Below are positions 11,149 through 23,400 of a stretch of 64,000 bases of DNA, in pieces. Each line of letters starts with the position of its first letter. The first letter of the stretch is position 1. Made by a program: the position numbers and the translations under genes. A model generated the notes under the pieces. The model did no database searches, had not been told where the DNA came from, and saw nothing but the letters and a program-made list of their open reading frames with translations. The DNA is from Spisula solida (taxonomy: Eukaryota; Mollusca; Bivalvia; Venerida; Mactridae). The stretch spans positions 6,825,001 to 6,889,000 of the forward strand of contig OX365953.1 in NCBI GenBank assembly GCA_947247005.1, given 5' to 3'.

Positions 11149-11456
11149 AAACAAGACTGCGTTCAATAAACGCTTATGCCCCCTGTGGAAGCCTTGTCCA
11201 TAAATAAGTCTAAGTCCAAAATTAGGTCAAGGTGAAGGTCAAAATGGGGTTAGGTGATACTGGCGTGTGGAGAGTGTTCATACACAACATCCATGCAAGT
11301 ATGAAAGCTTTGTAGCAAGCCATATTAATGCTAGAAGAAACGGTCAATTTGGGTTAACCAGGACGGACGGACGAACGGACGAACAGACGAACGGACGAAC
11401 GGACGGACAGGTGAATCACTATATGCCCCCCATCTATCGATAGGGGGGCATAAAAA
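11149..11456 (+). mobile_element. ACAAGACTGCG family, copy 2
   Basis: Full length; (GGAC)n/(GAAC) tract at 11363-11410; closes with ATGCCCCCCATCTATCG and GGGGGGCATAAA. Confidence 0.85.
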
Positions 11457-11972
11457 TAACTCACAACGTCATTATTGGAAACACCTAAGACACAGCATAG
11501 CGGACAAAAGCTAAACATTGTCGGACAAAAGCTATACATAGCTTATGTTATTTTGTTTGTACCAAATTTCCGACAATAAATAAACTTTGACTTTGACTTG
11601 ACTTGATAGCTCTACCTTTTAAATACCCATGACACAGGTCCCATTTTGAGGTGTCCATTTTGGTATCTTTTAACGAAGCATAATATAGTTGTACCATACA
11701 ACCTCTTCAAAGCAGCCCTTCATAGAGCAACAACCATTCTAAATCAACACCTTTAAATTTCCTTAAGTCGATATTTACTACAAATTTTACTTCTGTAGAG
11801 CAGAAACCTCTAAACAACGGCCAATATGTGTAGCTCCCAAAGGGTGTTGCTCTACAAAGGTTTACTGTAGTAGTACAGCTAAAAAACTAACCGAAAATTT
11901 CTGAAGATGGTAACAACACACAAACATTTTTTAGGGATGGACCTGTCAAATACTGAGGTCAAAATAGAAATA
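11457..11972. other. Spacer with weak inverted blocks
   Basis: TAGAGCAACA occurs at 11716 and inverted at 11850, within a region of CTCTACAAAGG-type words. It may be a decayed element, too weak to call. Confidence 0.35.
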
Positions 11973-12373
11973 CAGTGCCCACCAAAAATAAGTATACAGT
12001 AAATAATTTTTGCAAAATTAAACTTGGTTAATTTATTCAATATCTGTTTATCAGATAGTCACAATTATGCTAGTTTCTAAAACTACAGTTACTAAATGAG
12101 TCAAAATAGAGATAGAAATAAAGAACTATAATAACCATGTGATCAAAAAGGCTGAATTTTCCATGTTTTTGTGCCAAAGTTACCATTCAAGACGGACAAA
12201 GAAACTTTAGATTTTGCACTTAAGGTACCAATTAATGTATGGTCTTTCCATTTAGTAAACAAAAATATTCCTTTTCTTCAAATATATTGTTGCTTCACTG
12301 TTCTTCTAATAGTACTATTACAGGCAAGTAAGTGGGTAATTAACATCTGTATACTTATTTTTGGTGGGCAGTG
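11973..12373. mobile_element. Tc1/mariner-type MITE, copy 2
   Basis: 401 bp; starts CAGTGCCCACCAAAAATAAG, ends with its inverse; TA on both sides (11971-11972, 12374-12375). The 104-codon frame at 12171 runs through it and out of it, so it is not a gene. Confidence 0.85.
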
Positions 12374-12671
12374 TATATTTGACAAATTTTATAGGATCCA
12401 ATATCTTTCAAATAACACCAAGAACCTACAACCCAATCATCATGATCAATTCCAATTACATATTAAATTAATATTCATCAATTAATTTTAGAGATTATAA
12501 AACAGGATCACGAATCTCATTGTGGCATTCAAACTTTAACTCTTACTGAATATTAAAGCCTTATTAAGCCCTAAATGGCTATTTTCAAAAACTTAGTAAC
12601 TTATCTGCAGAATGATGCAATAAAACACACATCCGATTGAAACAAGCCATTAAGAATTGCAAGCAATACAG

Positions 12672-13096
12672 AAGTCCCCTACCGGTTTAAGCCATTTCCA
12701 ATGTTTCTGTTGCCATAGCAACCACAATTTTGGTCGGAATCAAAATATTTTTGGACGTGCATAATCCCCTTATTGCCCCCTATCCACATATCAAGTTTCA
12801 TAAACCTAGCTTGGAAACTGCTTGAGTTATGGCAGGATCCAGATTTGGGCATATGTTCACTCTTTCTGTTGCCATAGCACCACAATTTTGGTCAGAATCA
12901 AAATATTTTTAGACGTGCATTATCCCTTTATTGCCCCCTATCCACATACCAAGTTTCATAAACCTAGCTTGGAAACTGTTTGAGTTATGTCAGGATCCAG
13001 ATTGTTTGACAGACGGACGGACTGACGGACTGACTGACTGACGGACGGAGGGCAAACCTATAGTCCCCTCCGGTCAAAAACCGGTAGGGGACTAAA
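12672..13096 (+). mobile_element. Element with AGTCCCCTACCGG termini, copy 1
   Basis: Starts AGTCCCCTACCGGTTT and ends AAACCGGTAGGGGACT, a perfect inverted pair. Contains a roughly 175-bp unit twice (GTTGCCATAGCA at 12708 and 12868) and a GGAC/TGAC tract before the closing hairpin. A 5'-truncated copy is at 15915-16141. Confidence 0.8.
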
Positions 13097-14297
13097 AAGC
13101 AAAATACAGCCTCCAGTTAGTTTTTAAGCAAAATTTAATGTAAACAATAAATGCATAATTTATAATCTAAGGGGAGCAACTCTTGCAAAATTAGTTTTTT
13201 GTCTTCCATACATTTTAGTGAATGTATTTTCGGCATACTATTTCGACAGATATTGTAAATATTCTGTTGCCTATTTACTTGTATTTGGCCTTTTTACCAG
13301 TTGATCAGAAAAAGTTTTGGAAGAGATAATGGGCCTTTAATATCTTCTCTGTGCAAGCTTGAACTCTTACATAATATTACACAGAAAATGTTTTATAAAT
13401 GACATGATTATCAGAATATTTTATTGCAAAATACTGTAAATTTCCCTATTTTGTTTAGGGAGTTGAATTTTCTTTGATTTCATTGTCAAACTGGACTACA
13501 AAATCTAATGCTCACGATTTATCGAACTTCTAAACACAAAACATGGTTTTACCCTTCTATGTTTAGTAATTCACAAATTTACGACCCCACGAAAATGGAT
13601 TTTGATCAGTCCACAAAATTCAATACACACGAACATATGGGATCTTACAATGAATATTGAGCTAACCCTTGAGTTGATTGTTGCTTTTATGTCAGATAGT
13701 CAAAGCATATATTCATCTTTAAAGGTGTCCCTAGGATTTAAATTTTAAGTTACACTGTGTCACATAATAAATAAACTTCTAAAACCAAGTCACACTGGCT
13801 GAAGTTGACACTGTATTCGAAGATAAAAAGTCACGCTTCAACCACTACCAAAGTATATCGAGTCATGCTTCAATCACTACCAACGTGTATCTAGTCATTC
13901 ATTCACTACCAACGTGTATAGAGATCACAAGAGTATTACAATTGGAGCGCATATATATATACATAAAGTACATGTATGCACCAAAGATGTAACTACCGTA
14001 TTCTTCAAAGAGTTGCCCACTTTTTAATCAACCCAGAATCAAAACCAAAAACTCAATGCATTCTTGTAAACAGTTCAAAATTCCGAGCCCCCAATTGGCA
14101 AATCGGTAACAGCCATATTCATTCATCGTATTTTCAGATTTTTTTGGAAACCTTGAACAGCCGTATTTCACAATTTTTTTGCATCCGACTTTCTTCGAAT
14201 CTTCTCAAGTTTTTTGTGTTTTTTTTTTACCTGGGTCCATTACATAGCTGCGTGCAATGTTCGGGTGAATACGGTAGATGTTGTTAGAAAGATAAGC
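13097..14297. other. 3' flank of the HIRIP3-like gene
   Basis: Probably includes the 3' UTR. Minus-strand ATTAAA near 14013 and AATAAA near 13421 are candidate poly(A) signals. 13832-13925 holds three units of a ~35-bp repeat with CAATCACTACCAACGTGTAT. 13420-13660 has decayed inverted blocks. Confidence 0.4.
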
Positions 14298-14434
14298 TCA
14301 GTCTGTACTCTCCGTACCATCGCTATCGACGATGTCTTTGAGGCCAGTAAAAGGGTTCTGCATCGGTTTGACAGGTTTCAGTGGAGAAATGGTACGTCGG
14401 GCATATATACTCTTTACTTTCCTCATAACACGCC
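14298..14434 (-). CDS. HIRIP3: HIRIP3-like exon 11 (end of CHZ motif, stop codon)
   Basis: Acceptor TTTTCAG behind a long T-rich tract, TGA stop at 14298-14300. Encodes GRVMRKVKSIYARRT, a Pro/Lys stretch with MQNPF, then GLKDIVDSDGTESTD and stop. The end matches human HIRIP3, which closes with RGIISSDGESN. Between GR and RRT there are ten residues more than in the human GRPRRRT. Confidence 0.9.
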
Positions 14435-17400
14435 CTGAAAACATGATTAAAAAAATAAAATCAGAACTTAAAGATATCTACTTTGTTTATTCATGTTTAA
14501 CGCTGTTTTTAAACAAGTTTCAGTTGCATACAGTGGTCAATTCACCTTACCAGGTTTTCCTACCAGTATTAACTTATAGTCCGTCAGCGACTTGGCTGGA
14601 CCCCCATAAACCTTAAATATCTTTCAAAGTACTTATGCATTTTGATTGAAATTTGGTATGGTACACTGAATTACCTTTACCAACTCTAGTGTTTAAATTT
14701 CAGAATTTTTTACGAACTCATTAATTTTTTCACCATTGTGTCTAATGTATTAAATTTTAGATTTTAATCAACAAATGGACAGGGAGTAAAATTAGCCATT
14801 ACGATTAGGTAGTTAGACTAATGCTATTGTATTTGTAATAACTGTAACGGGACATATATGGATAACTTTGACCTACATTTGACTGGTCATCAATGTGTAT
14901 ATAGTTGAGGCCCACCTTCTGATTGTAAACAAAATGTTGAGTCTTGAGGTGAGCTTAAACGCCAAACACATATACTTTGATGTATGGGCCTCATTTTATA
15001 TTTGCAATCGTCACTTGTGTGTTACTTAATGTACAGTTATATTGGACAAATTTGCTTACCGTTGCTGTTCCAGTCACTTCAATCACCCAGACATATTTAC
15101 CCTGTTTTAGACTTACAATTTTACATGGGAAGAAAGTGCAAAGTACACTTTTCTGTGGACCAAAAATTCTGTTTTAATTTATGAGAGTTGGTAAGGTAAG
15201 ATTTATGAAGTTATACCAATTTTTAGTTGGCATCGTACTTTTTAAGATATTTAAGGTTTATGGGGGTCCAGCGTAGTCGCTAACGGACTATACCTATCCA
15301 CAATTTCTACATGTGGAGGAAAATTGACATTGTTGGCAATTTTTCATGAAAGCATTTGACCTGCCATGACTGGGAATCAAACCCGGTTCGCAGGGCTACA
15401 AATCCAGCACACACGTTTTCGCCAAATCTTCGCCAATTTGATATTACAAGTGAACAAGACTGCGTTCAATAAACGCTTATGCCCCCTGTGGAAGCCTTGT
15501 CCATAAATAAGTCTAAGTCCAAAATTAGGTCAAGGTGAAGGTCAAAATGGGGTCAGGTGATACAGGTGTGTGGAGAGTGTTCATATACAACATCCATGCA
15601 AGTTTGGAAGCTTTGTAGCAAGCCATAATGATGCTAGAAGAAACGGTCAATTTGGGTTAACCAGGACGGACGAACGGACAAACGGACGAACGGACAGGTG
15701 AATCACTATATGCCTCCCGATCTATCGATACGGGGGCATAAATAAGCCTATGACCTACAAAATCTTACACTAACTGAATTCTTAAGTATGGTACACATAC
15801 CTGTTTCGCTAGATATAATGTTATCTGCACTAAGTTCTTTGGCCTCTTTTTGTAACTTTACTTCCTCGGCCTTTCTCATTGATGGCTTTCCTGTAAAATG
15901 ATCAATATTTTTAATGTTTCTGTTGCCATAGCAACCACAATTTTTGTTAGAATCAAAATATTTTTAGGCGTGCATAATCCCCTTATTGCCCCCTATCCAC
16001 ATACCAAGTTTCATAAACCTAGCTAGGAATCTGTTTCAGTTAAATCAGGATCCAGATTTCTTGACGGACGGAACAGACAGAGTGACGGACAGAGGGCAAA
16101 CCTCATAGTCCCCTCCAGTCAAAAACCGGTAGGGGACTAACAGGAGACTTTTGCAAAGATTTTCCCATGGCAGCCCAACAGTCAGTTAGGTAACTGACCT
16201 CTAAATGAATAGGGTCAAATTTGCCACTGGAAATGTCTGATATGTTTTTCAGTGTTTCCAACCCAACTAGAGGAAAACTGGTTCAGGCTAGGAAGCCCAG
16301 AGTTAGGTGCTGTACACCTTGTATCACACAAACTTTCTGTCTCTTCCCTCGAAGCCGGAGGTCATTAGCCAATTTGGCAGGGATAAGCCCGAATGGCCAT
16401 GCACTACAGCTGACTCAGTCAAACAAAAAATAAATATAATAGGGGACAATTCCTGATTGTGACCAACTCCCTAGTACAAAGTTTGAAGATCCAGGATCCA
16501 AAGGTTTTAAGTTATTGCTTGGAAACCATTGGTCTTTTCATTCATATTAAAGGATGACCAACATTCATGTAAAGTTTGCGTAATTTACTGAAACCAATTA
16601 GTCTACATACCGACCAACAGACACACAGACAGGCTAGGCTCTCTCATTAAAAATTGGGGGGGGGGGGGGGTGGCATCCAATTCAAACAAGAGGGCCCAAA
16701 GGGCCCTAGGTCGCTCACCTGTCGTAGTAGTGCATGCAAGCCCTGTGATTTGACCTAGTGACCTAACACTTGACCTAGATTTTGGTGAGATGATCATTGT
16801 GACAAATTTACATAAAGATTAGGCTAAAATGGTGACCTCTAGTGACTACTGAAGAATTTCCTATGATTTGATCTAGTGACCTAGTTTTTGACCAAGGATG
16901 ACCCATATCAAACATGACCTAGATTGCATTTAAATAATCATTGTGACAAAGTTTCAAATAGATTAGGCCAAAATTGTGACCTCTAGTGACTATACAAGGT
17001 TTTTCTATCATTTGACCATGTGACCTAGTTTTTGACCCTGGATGACCCAATATAACTCTTGACCTAGATTTTGCTGAGATGATCAATGTGACCAAATTTT
17101 ATAAAGGTTAGGTAAAAATTGTGACCTCGAGTGACTACACAAGGTTTTCCTATAATTTGACCTTGTGACCTAGTTTCTGACCCCGGATGACCCAATGTCG
17201 AATTTGACTTAGATTTTGTTGAGATGATCATTATGACCAAGTTTCATAAAGATTAAGTCAAATTGTGATCTCTAGTGACTACACAAGGTTTTTCTATGAT
17301 TTTACCATGTGACCTTGTTTTTTGACCCCGGATGACCCAATATCAAACTTGACCTAGATTTTGTTGAGATGATCATTATGACCAAGTTTCATAAATATTA

Positions 17401-20400
17401 GGTCAAATTATGACCTCTAGTGACAACACAAGGTTTTTCTATGATTTGACCTTGTGACCTAGTTTTTGACCCCAGATGACCCAATATCGAACTTGACCAT
17501 TTTGTTGAAATGATCATTGTGACCAAGTTTCATAAAGATTAGGCCAAAATTGTGACCTCTAGTGTCTACACAAGCAAATTGTTGACGGACGGACGATGGA
17601 AAAAGAGTGATCACAAAAGCTCTGTGACAGGTGAGCTAAAAACAAATATTATGCAGGGGTCCAACCAGACAGAATGAACTGTTCTGCAGAAAAGAGGTTT
17701 GTTGATGAAAAAATCAAGTACATGGGTGAAAGTTAGAAATTCTGAAAAACCTGAATTTTGCCAAAATTGACAATTTACATAGGGAAAATAAAGAAAAACT
17801 GAGGTCTTGGTACCCTCAAAAACCTGAAGTTCAGGCATATGCCTGAAAACTTTCACCTATGCAAGTATTAACTGAGTTATAGTTATTTGAAATTTATGAT
17901 GAATTTTGACAATAGAATGATAGTTGAAACAGAGTTTTGGTGCAAGAATGTGAGCGTATGGCATCCAAAGCATTTATGGATTTGGCATGATGCCTCAGAA
18001 GGACCCCTGATTAGTGTACAAGTATGAGACTAGCAGGTAAATGGACTAATCAACATGTCAAAGTTTTTACCTTTCATTCCGACATCTCGCAACATTTGTT
18101 CCAATTTTTCAATCTTATCCTGGTTCGTATCACATCCCGCTAATTCTCGGTCATTTCTGACGAACATTTGACATTCTCGACAAATCTGCCGTAGTAGTCT
18201 GAGATATGTTCGTTCATTTATATTCTCCTCTGTCTCCTGCAAACAAGAGATGTTTGTAAAACATGTATGTCCCCATGGCAGCCCAATAGTCAGAAATGGA
18301 AAAGGTCACAGTGACCTTTGACCTACTGACCTCAAATTAAATAGGGGAGCATCTACAGTTTTATGACCAACCTCAATGTAAGAGGTGTTCAATTTCTATT
18401 TGAACAATAAAAGCTCCGCGAGTCGCAAGTGTCGCCTGACGAAATGCAAATTTGTCATGGAAAACTATCCAGTATTGGGCTACATATCAGACTCACAAGA
18501 GCTCTCTAGTCATCTGAACTAAAAACAACAAAGCGATGCTCTGGACAAAAAAATGTCCTGATAAAATCAATCTGAAGGGAATCATTCAAACATTACACAA
18601 GCTAGAGTTATGATTCTTGCGCACTGCACTTCATGTCACAGCAAAGAAACATGCATTCCTATTTTTGAGTCATTAATAGTTATGGTGACAAAGTTATGCC
18701 ACGGACAAGAAATGCTTATAAAATCAATCAAAGGGAAAAAATTGAAAAATGGCACAAGGTAGAGTTACGGTTCTTGTGTACTGCACTTAGACTTTTGGTA
18801 AGAAACATGCATACCAAGTTTCAAGTCATTCAACCTCATAGTGACAAAGTTATCCTCCGGACAAGAAATGCTCAAATTAAATCAATCTAAGGGAAATAAT
18901 TAAAAAACGATGCAAGGCACAGTTATGGTTCTTGCGCACTGCATTTCTGCTTATTGCAAGAAACATACATACAAAATCTTGAGTCATTTGAACTTAAGAT
19001 GACCAAGTTATGCTCCGGACAAGAGATGCTCTAATAAAATCAATCAATGGGAAATAATTCAAAAACTATGACAGGTAGAGTTATGGTTCTTGCGCACTGC
19101 ACTCCGGCTTATTGCAAGAAACATGCCTATCAATTCTTGAGTCATTTGAACGTAAGGTGACAAAGTTATGCTCCGGACAAGAAATGCTCTAATAAAATCA
19201 ATCAAAGGGAAATAATTCAAAAACTATGACAGGAAGAGTTATGGTTCTTGCGCACCGCACTTCGGCTTATTGCAAGAAACATGCATACCAAATCTAGAGT
19301 CATTTGAACGTAAAGTGACAAAGTTATGCTCCGGACAAGAAATGCTCTAATAAAATCAATCAAAGGGAAATAATTCAAAAACTATGACAGGTAGAGTTAT
19401 GGTTCTTGCGCACTGCACTCCGGCTTATTGCAAGAAACATGCATACCAATTCTTGAGTCATTTGAACTTAAGGTGACAAAGTTATGCTCCGGACAAGCAA
19501 TTTGTGACGCCGCCGCCACCAAAGTAACACCTATATGTCGCCTTTTCAGGCGACACAAAAAAGACAATAGGCACAACGTAGGCTAGGTACTAACTATTCA
19601 TTTGAAGTTTCATTGAAATCTGACGAATGATTAAGGAGATCTAGCCAGGACAAACTTATGTGGCATCCAATAATCCATCCGGCATTAAATCAATATGTCT
19701 CCTCCAAAAAAAAAAAATAGAGCTGTCGCCATTCGGCAGACTAATATACCCCATGCGGCAAAGGGCCATAATTCTGCCCAGATTCATCGCAGCGCAAATT
19801 CCTTTCTTCATGCACATCTATATGTTGAGGTTGTTCATCTGTGAAAGTTTGAGCGAAATCCTGCCAAAACTGTAGGAGGCGTTGCGTCCACAAGAATGCG
19901 TCTACGGACAGACAGACAGACAAGCTGAATCCAGTATACCCCCCTTACAACTCGTTGTGCGCAGGTATAAAAAATGTCTCCTCTACAAATGTGGGAGACA
20001 CAATGAAGTTATGTCTCATTAATTTCATGTGGGTGTAGTGGAAAAAAACGTTTTGTCGACAAAATTCCAAATGATACTTTTAAGTACCATTTAAATACGA
20101 ACAAACAGTATATCACAAACTACTCTGAATTTTACATAATAAAGACGTACATGCCAAGAACCCTTTGCGTGAGATTGGTGATGGAAATGGATAAGATTTC
20201 ATTCTTGGGAGATTTTCCTTGCTCAAACTTTTGACTAGCATTAATTAGAAGTTAATGTGCAGTTTTCATTTGTTTTACCTGTATGACGATACCATGCATA
20301 TTATGATGCATCATGCGGGAGATCTGGCATGTATGCAAAGATGTCTGACATAATGGCACAATGACTGAATATTTTCAGAGCATTGAAATCCGAAGTTAGT

Positions 20401-23400
20401 TTAAACAATATTTATTTCCATAATTATGCATTTTTTATGTGATACATAGACAGATTATTGAAGAGAAGAGGTACATATACAAGAATTAGGCCAGAGTTTT
20501 TTAATTTTTAATTACTTGGACATTTTTCAGAAAAAAGTCCACAGGAGGAGGGAAAAAATAAAAACTCCCGATATAGCTTGCACGAGCTGGTGGTGGTAGA
20601 ATAGTCAATGACGGTCCTAGTGAAAGCATTCAACACTCAACAACAGTGTTAGTTTTCAAAAAAACAGCCAATTTATCTTAAGACTAGGACACGGTAGTGA
20701 AACACTAATATAATAAAATTTATTATTAACAAATTAATGAAATAAAAATACAAGGCTAGCCCATTTATCATCAAAACATTATATGCAATTTCATTTTTTT
20801 CCAATTTTTCAATTTTTTTTTTGAAAATGCCAAAAAATTGGACAGGAGGGTCCGAGTAACAAGAAATAAAAGAACTCGGGCCTTAGCAACAGTAGGTAGT
20901 TTTATGGTAAATTTGGTTAGAAAGTTATTTTTTTCTCACTAATTCATCTTCCTTGGCCTTCTTGCCTTGAGCAGCCATTGCACTTAATGGAACATCATCC
21001 TCGCTGTCGGATGATAGGTCATACACCTGAAATATTCACAGCATCATATACTGTAACATCATTTAATTTCTCAGTGATTTTTTTCCCAATTGCAAATGGG
21101 CTATAATATACCCATTTGAATGGAGAAATTCTCAATAAACAATTTAATTTTTTTTTTAAATTGGACATTTTTGACAAGAGGACAAGCATAAAAGTTCAAA
21201 GAAACCAGTAAACATTCACATGTATTCTCTTTGTCTGTTTTATTTGGCCTTTCTGCTTATTGGAATTTCCCAATTTCAAGTTGTCACGACGCCAAAATTC
21301 ACAGTTTGAAGGACCCGGACCCTTTTCCAAAGAGGCAAAAAAAATCACTATGGGACCTAATTCCATGGGTTTTGTGAAAATGACCATTTTAGGGGGACAT
21401 AATTTCAAGGATTTAATGAAAATGCAAGGTCAAAATTCTCACAAATAATTCAAATCAAACAGATAATTATTGTAATAACTGTTTTATTACAAGTTGATTC
21501 ATGTATATGCAATTAACTTCCCAAAAGCCCTGGGTCTTATAATATCTGACTGAACTTGAAAGTGAGGAAGGCAGCCACTGTAAACTTGGCATATTTGTTG
21601 GTATAATTATTCATTGGCGCTATAATGTCGTGGTAAAGGTCATCCTTGAAATTAAATCCCGCACAAGCATTTATGACTTTAAAATATAATCGCTCATAGG
21701 TAGGGCACACACTTTGGAATTGAGAGGTCCTGGGTTTGATCCCCATCTGCACCACTACTTCATTTCTTCGAGCAAGAATTACCCACAATGCTTCAGATTA
21801 TTCAGATTATAGCAAGAATTACCCACAATGCTCCAGATTATTCAGATTATAGCAAGAATTACCCACAATGCTCCAGATTATTCAGATTATAGCAAGAATA
21901 ACCCACAATGCACCAGATTATTCAGATTATAGCAAGAATAACCCACAATGCTCCAGATTATAGCAAGAATAACCCACAATGCACCAGATTATTCACATTT
22001 TATTATTTGCTTTCAATGGAGATTTTTCAGTAAAAAAAATAGTGAAATTACCACTTTGTTATTTTCACTGTGATTTTTCAGTGAAAATAACAGTGAAATT
22101 ACCACTTTATTTTCACTGCTTTAGAAGCTGGTTCCAGTATCGTTCAGAAAAAGAAACGTTACGTCATAGGCACCGGGCTTTAAAATGTACGTTACGTCAT
22201 CATGATTTCGACGTGATTTTTCCAATTAAGCCAATTACGTTACACTTTTAAGAGAAATTAAAGCATATAATAAACAGAAAATTTGTTGATTTTTGGTGAA
22301 AGATCAATTTTATTTCACTCGTAATCACCTAAAATTATATTTTATATTGATTTTCTGTGATCACTCGATGAAATAAAATACGATCTTACAACAAAATCAA
22401 CAAATATCCTCTTTATAACGCCCTTTTTAGCTACATACGGTCACTGATTCACCTAACCAGTTTCACTGGTTTGTACCCAAGCCAGTACTAACTTACCCTT
22501 TCACAAGGAATCAGCAACTTCTCCACATGTGGAGGAATGATTTGCGTTGATGAAGAACCCAGATCAAAACACACAGCCAACTTAAAATCCAATGATAAGG
22601 CCAAAAAATAAAGTATTGTACATTTTCCCATTTCCTACCTACATGTACCCAAGCAAAATGTCCCCTACCCAAATATTATATAGAGGATATTTGTTGATTT
22701 TGGTGTAAGATCGAATTTTATTTCACCGAGTGATCACAGAAAATGAATATTTTCACGAGTGGCGTAGCCACGAGTGAAAATGTAATTTTCTGTGATCACG
22801 AGTGAAATAAAATTGATCTTACACCAAAAATCAACAAATTTTCTGTTTATTATATGCCTCAATTCCTCTTAAATATGTGCCGTAATTGGAAAAATCACGT
22901 CGAAATTAGAACGTCACGACGTGATAATTATGACGTCATGATGACGTAACGCATATTTTAAAGCCCGGTGCCTTTGACATTACGTTTCTTTTCTGCATGA
23001 TACTGGAACCAGCTTCAAAACAGTGAAAATAACAAAGTGGTAATTTCACTGTTATTTTCACTGTTTATTTCACTGAAAAATCTCCATAATCCATTAAAAG
23101 CAAATAATAAAAGAATTTTATTTTGTTAGAAACAAAATTATTCACAATAATACCTACCTATGCAACACTAATTAGCCAGGGTCTGGAAGGGGAAACAATA
23201 TTTTACTTAGGCCTAGGGGAGGGGGCGGTAGCGGTATACTCTTAGGGACTTAGGAACTGGGCCCAATCTCCCGAAGCATCTCAAGTAGAAATCTCAGCTC
23301 AAATTGAGATTTTGCTCAAATCAGAGTCTGAATTTGAGGTACATCAAAAGTATAAGCGGATTTAGCTCAGTGGTAACGCACTGGGCTGTCAATCCAGAGG

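Noticed and set aside
12171..12485. 104-codon plus frame
   Set aside because: It runs from inside a Tc1/mariner-type MITE, across its terminal repeat and out into the flank.
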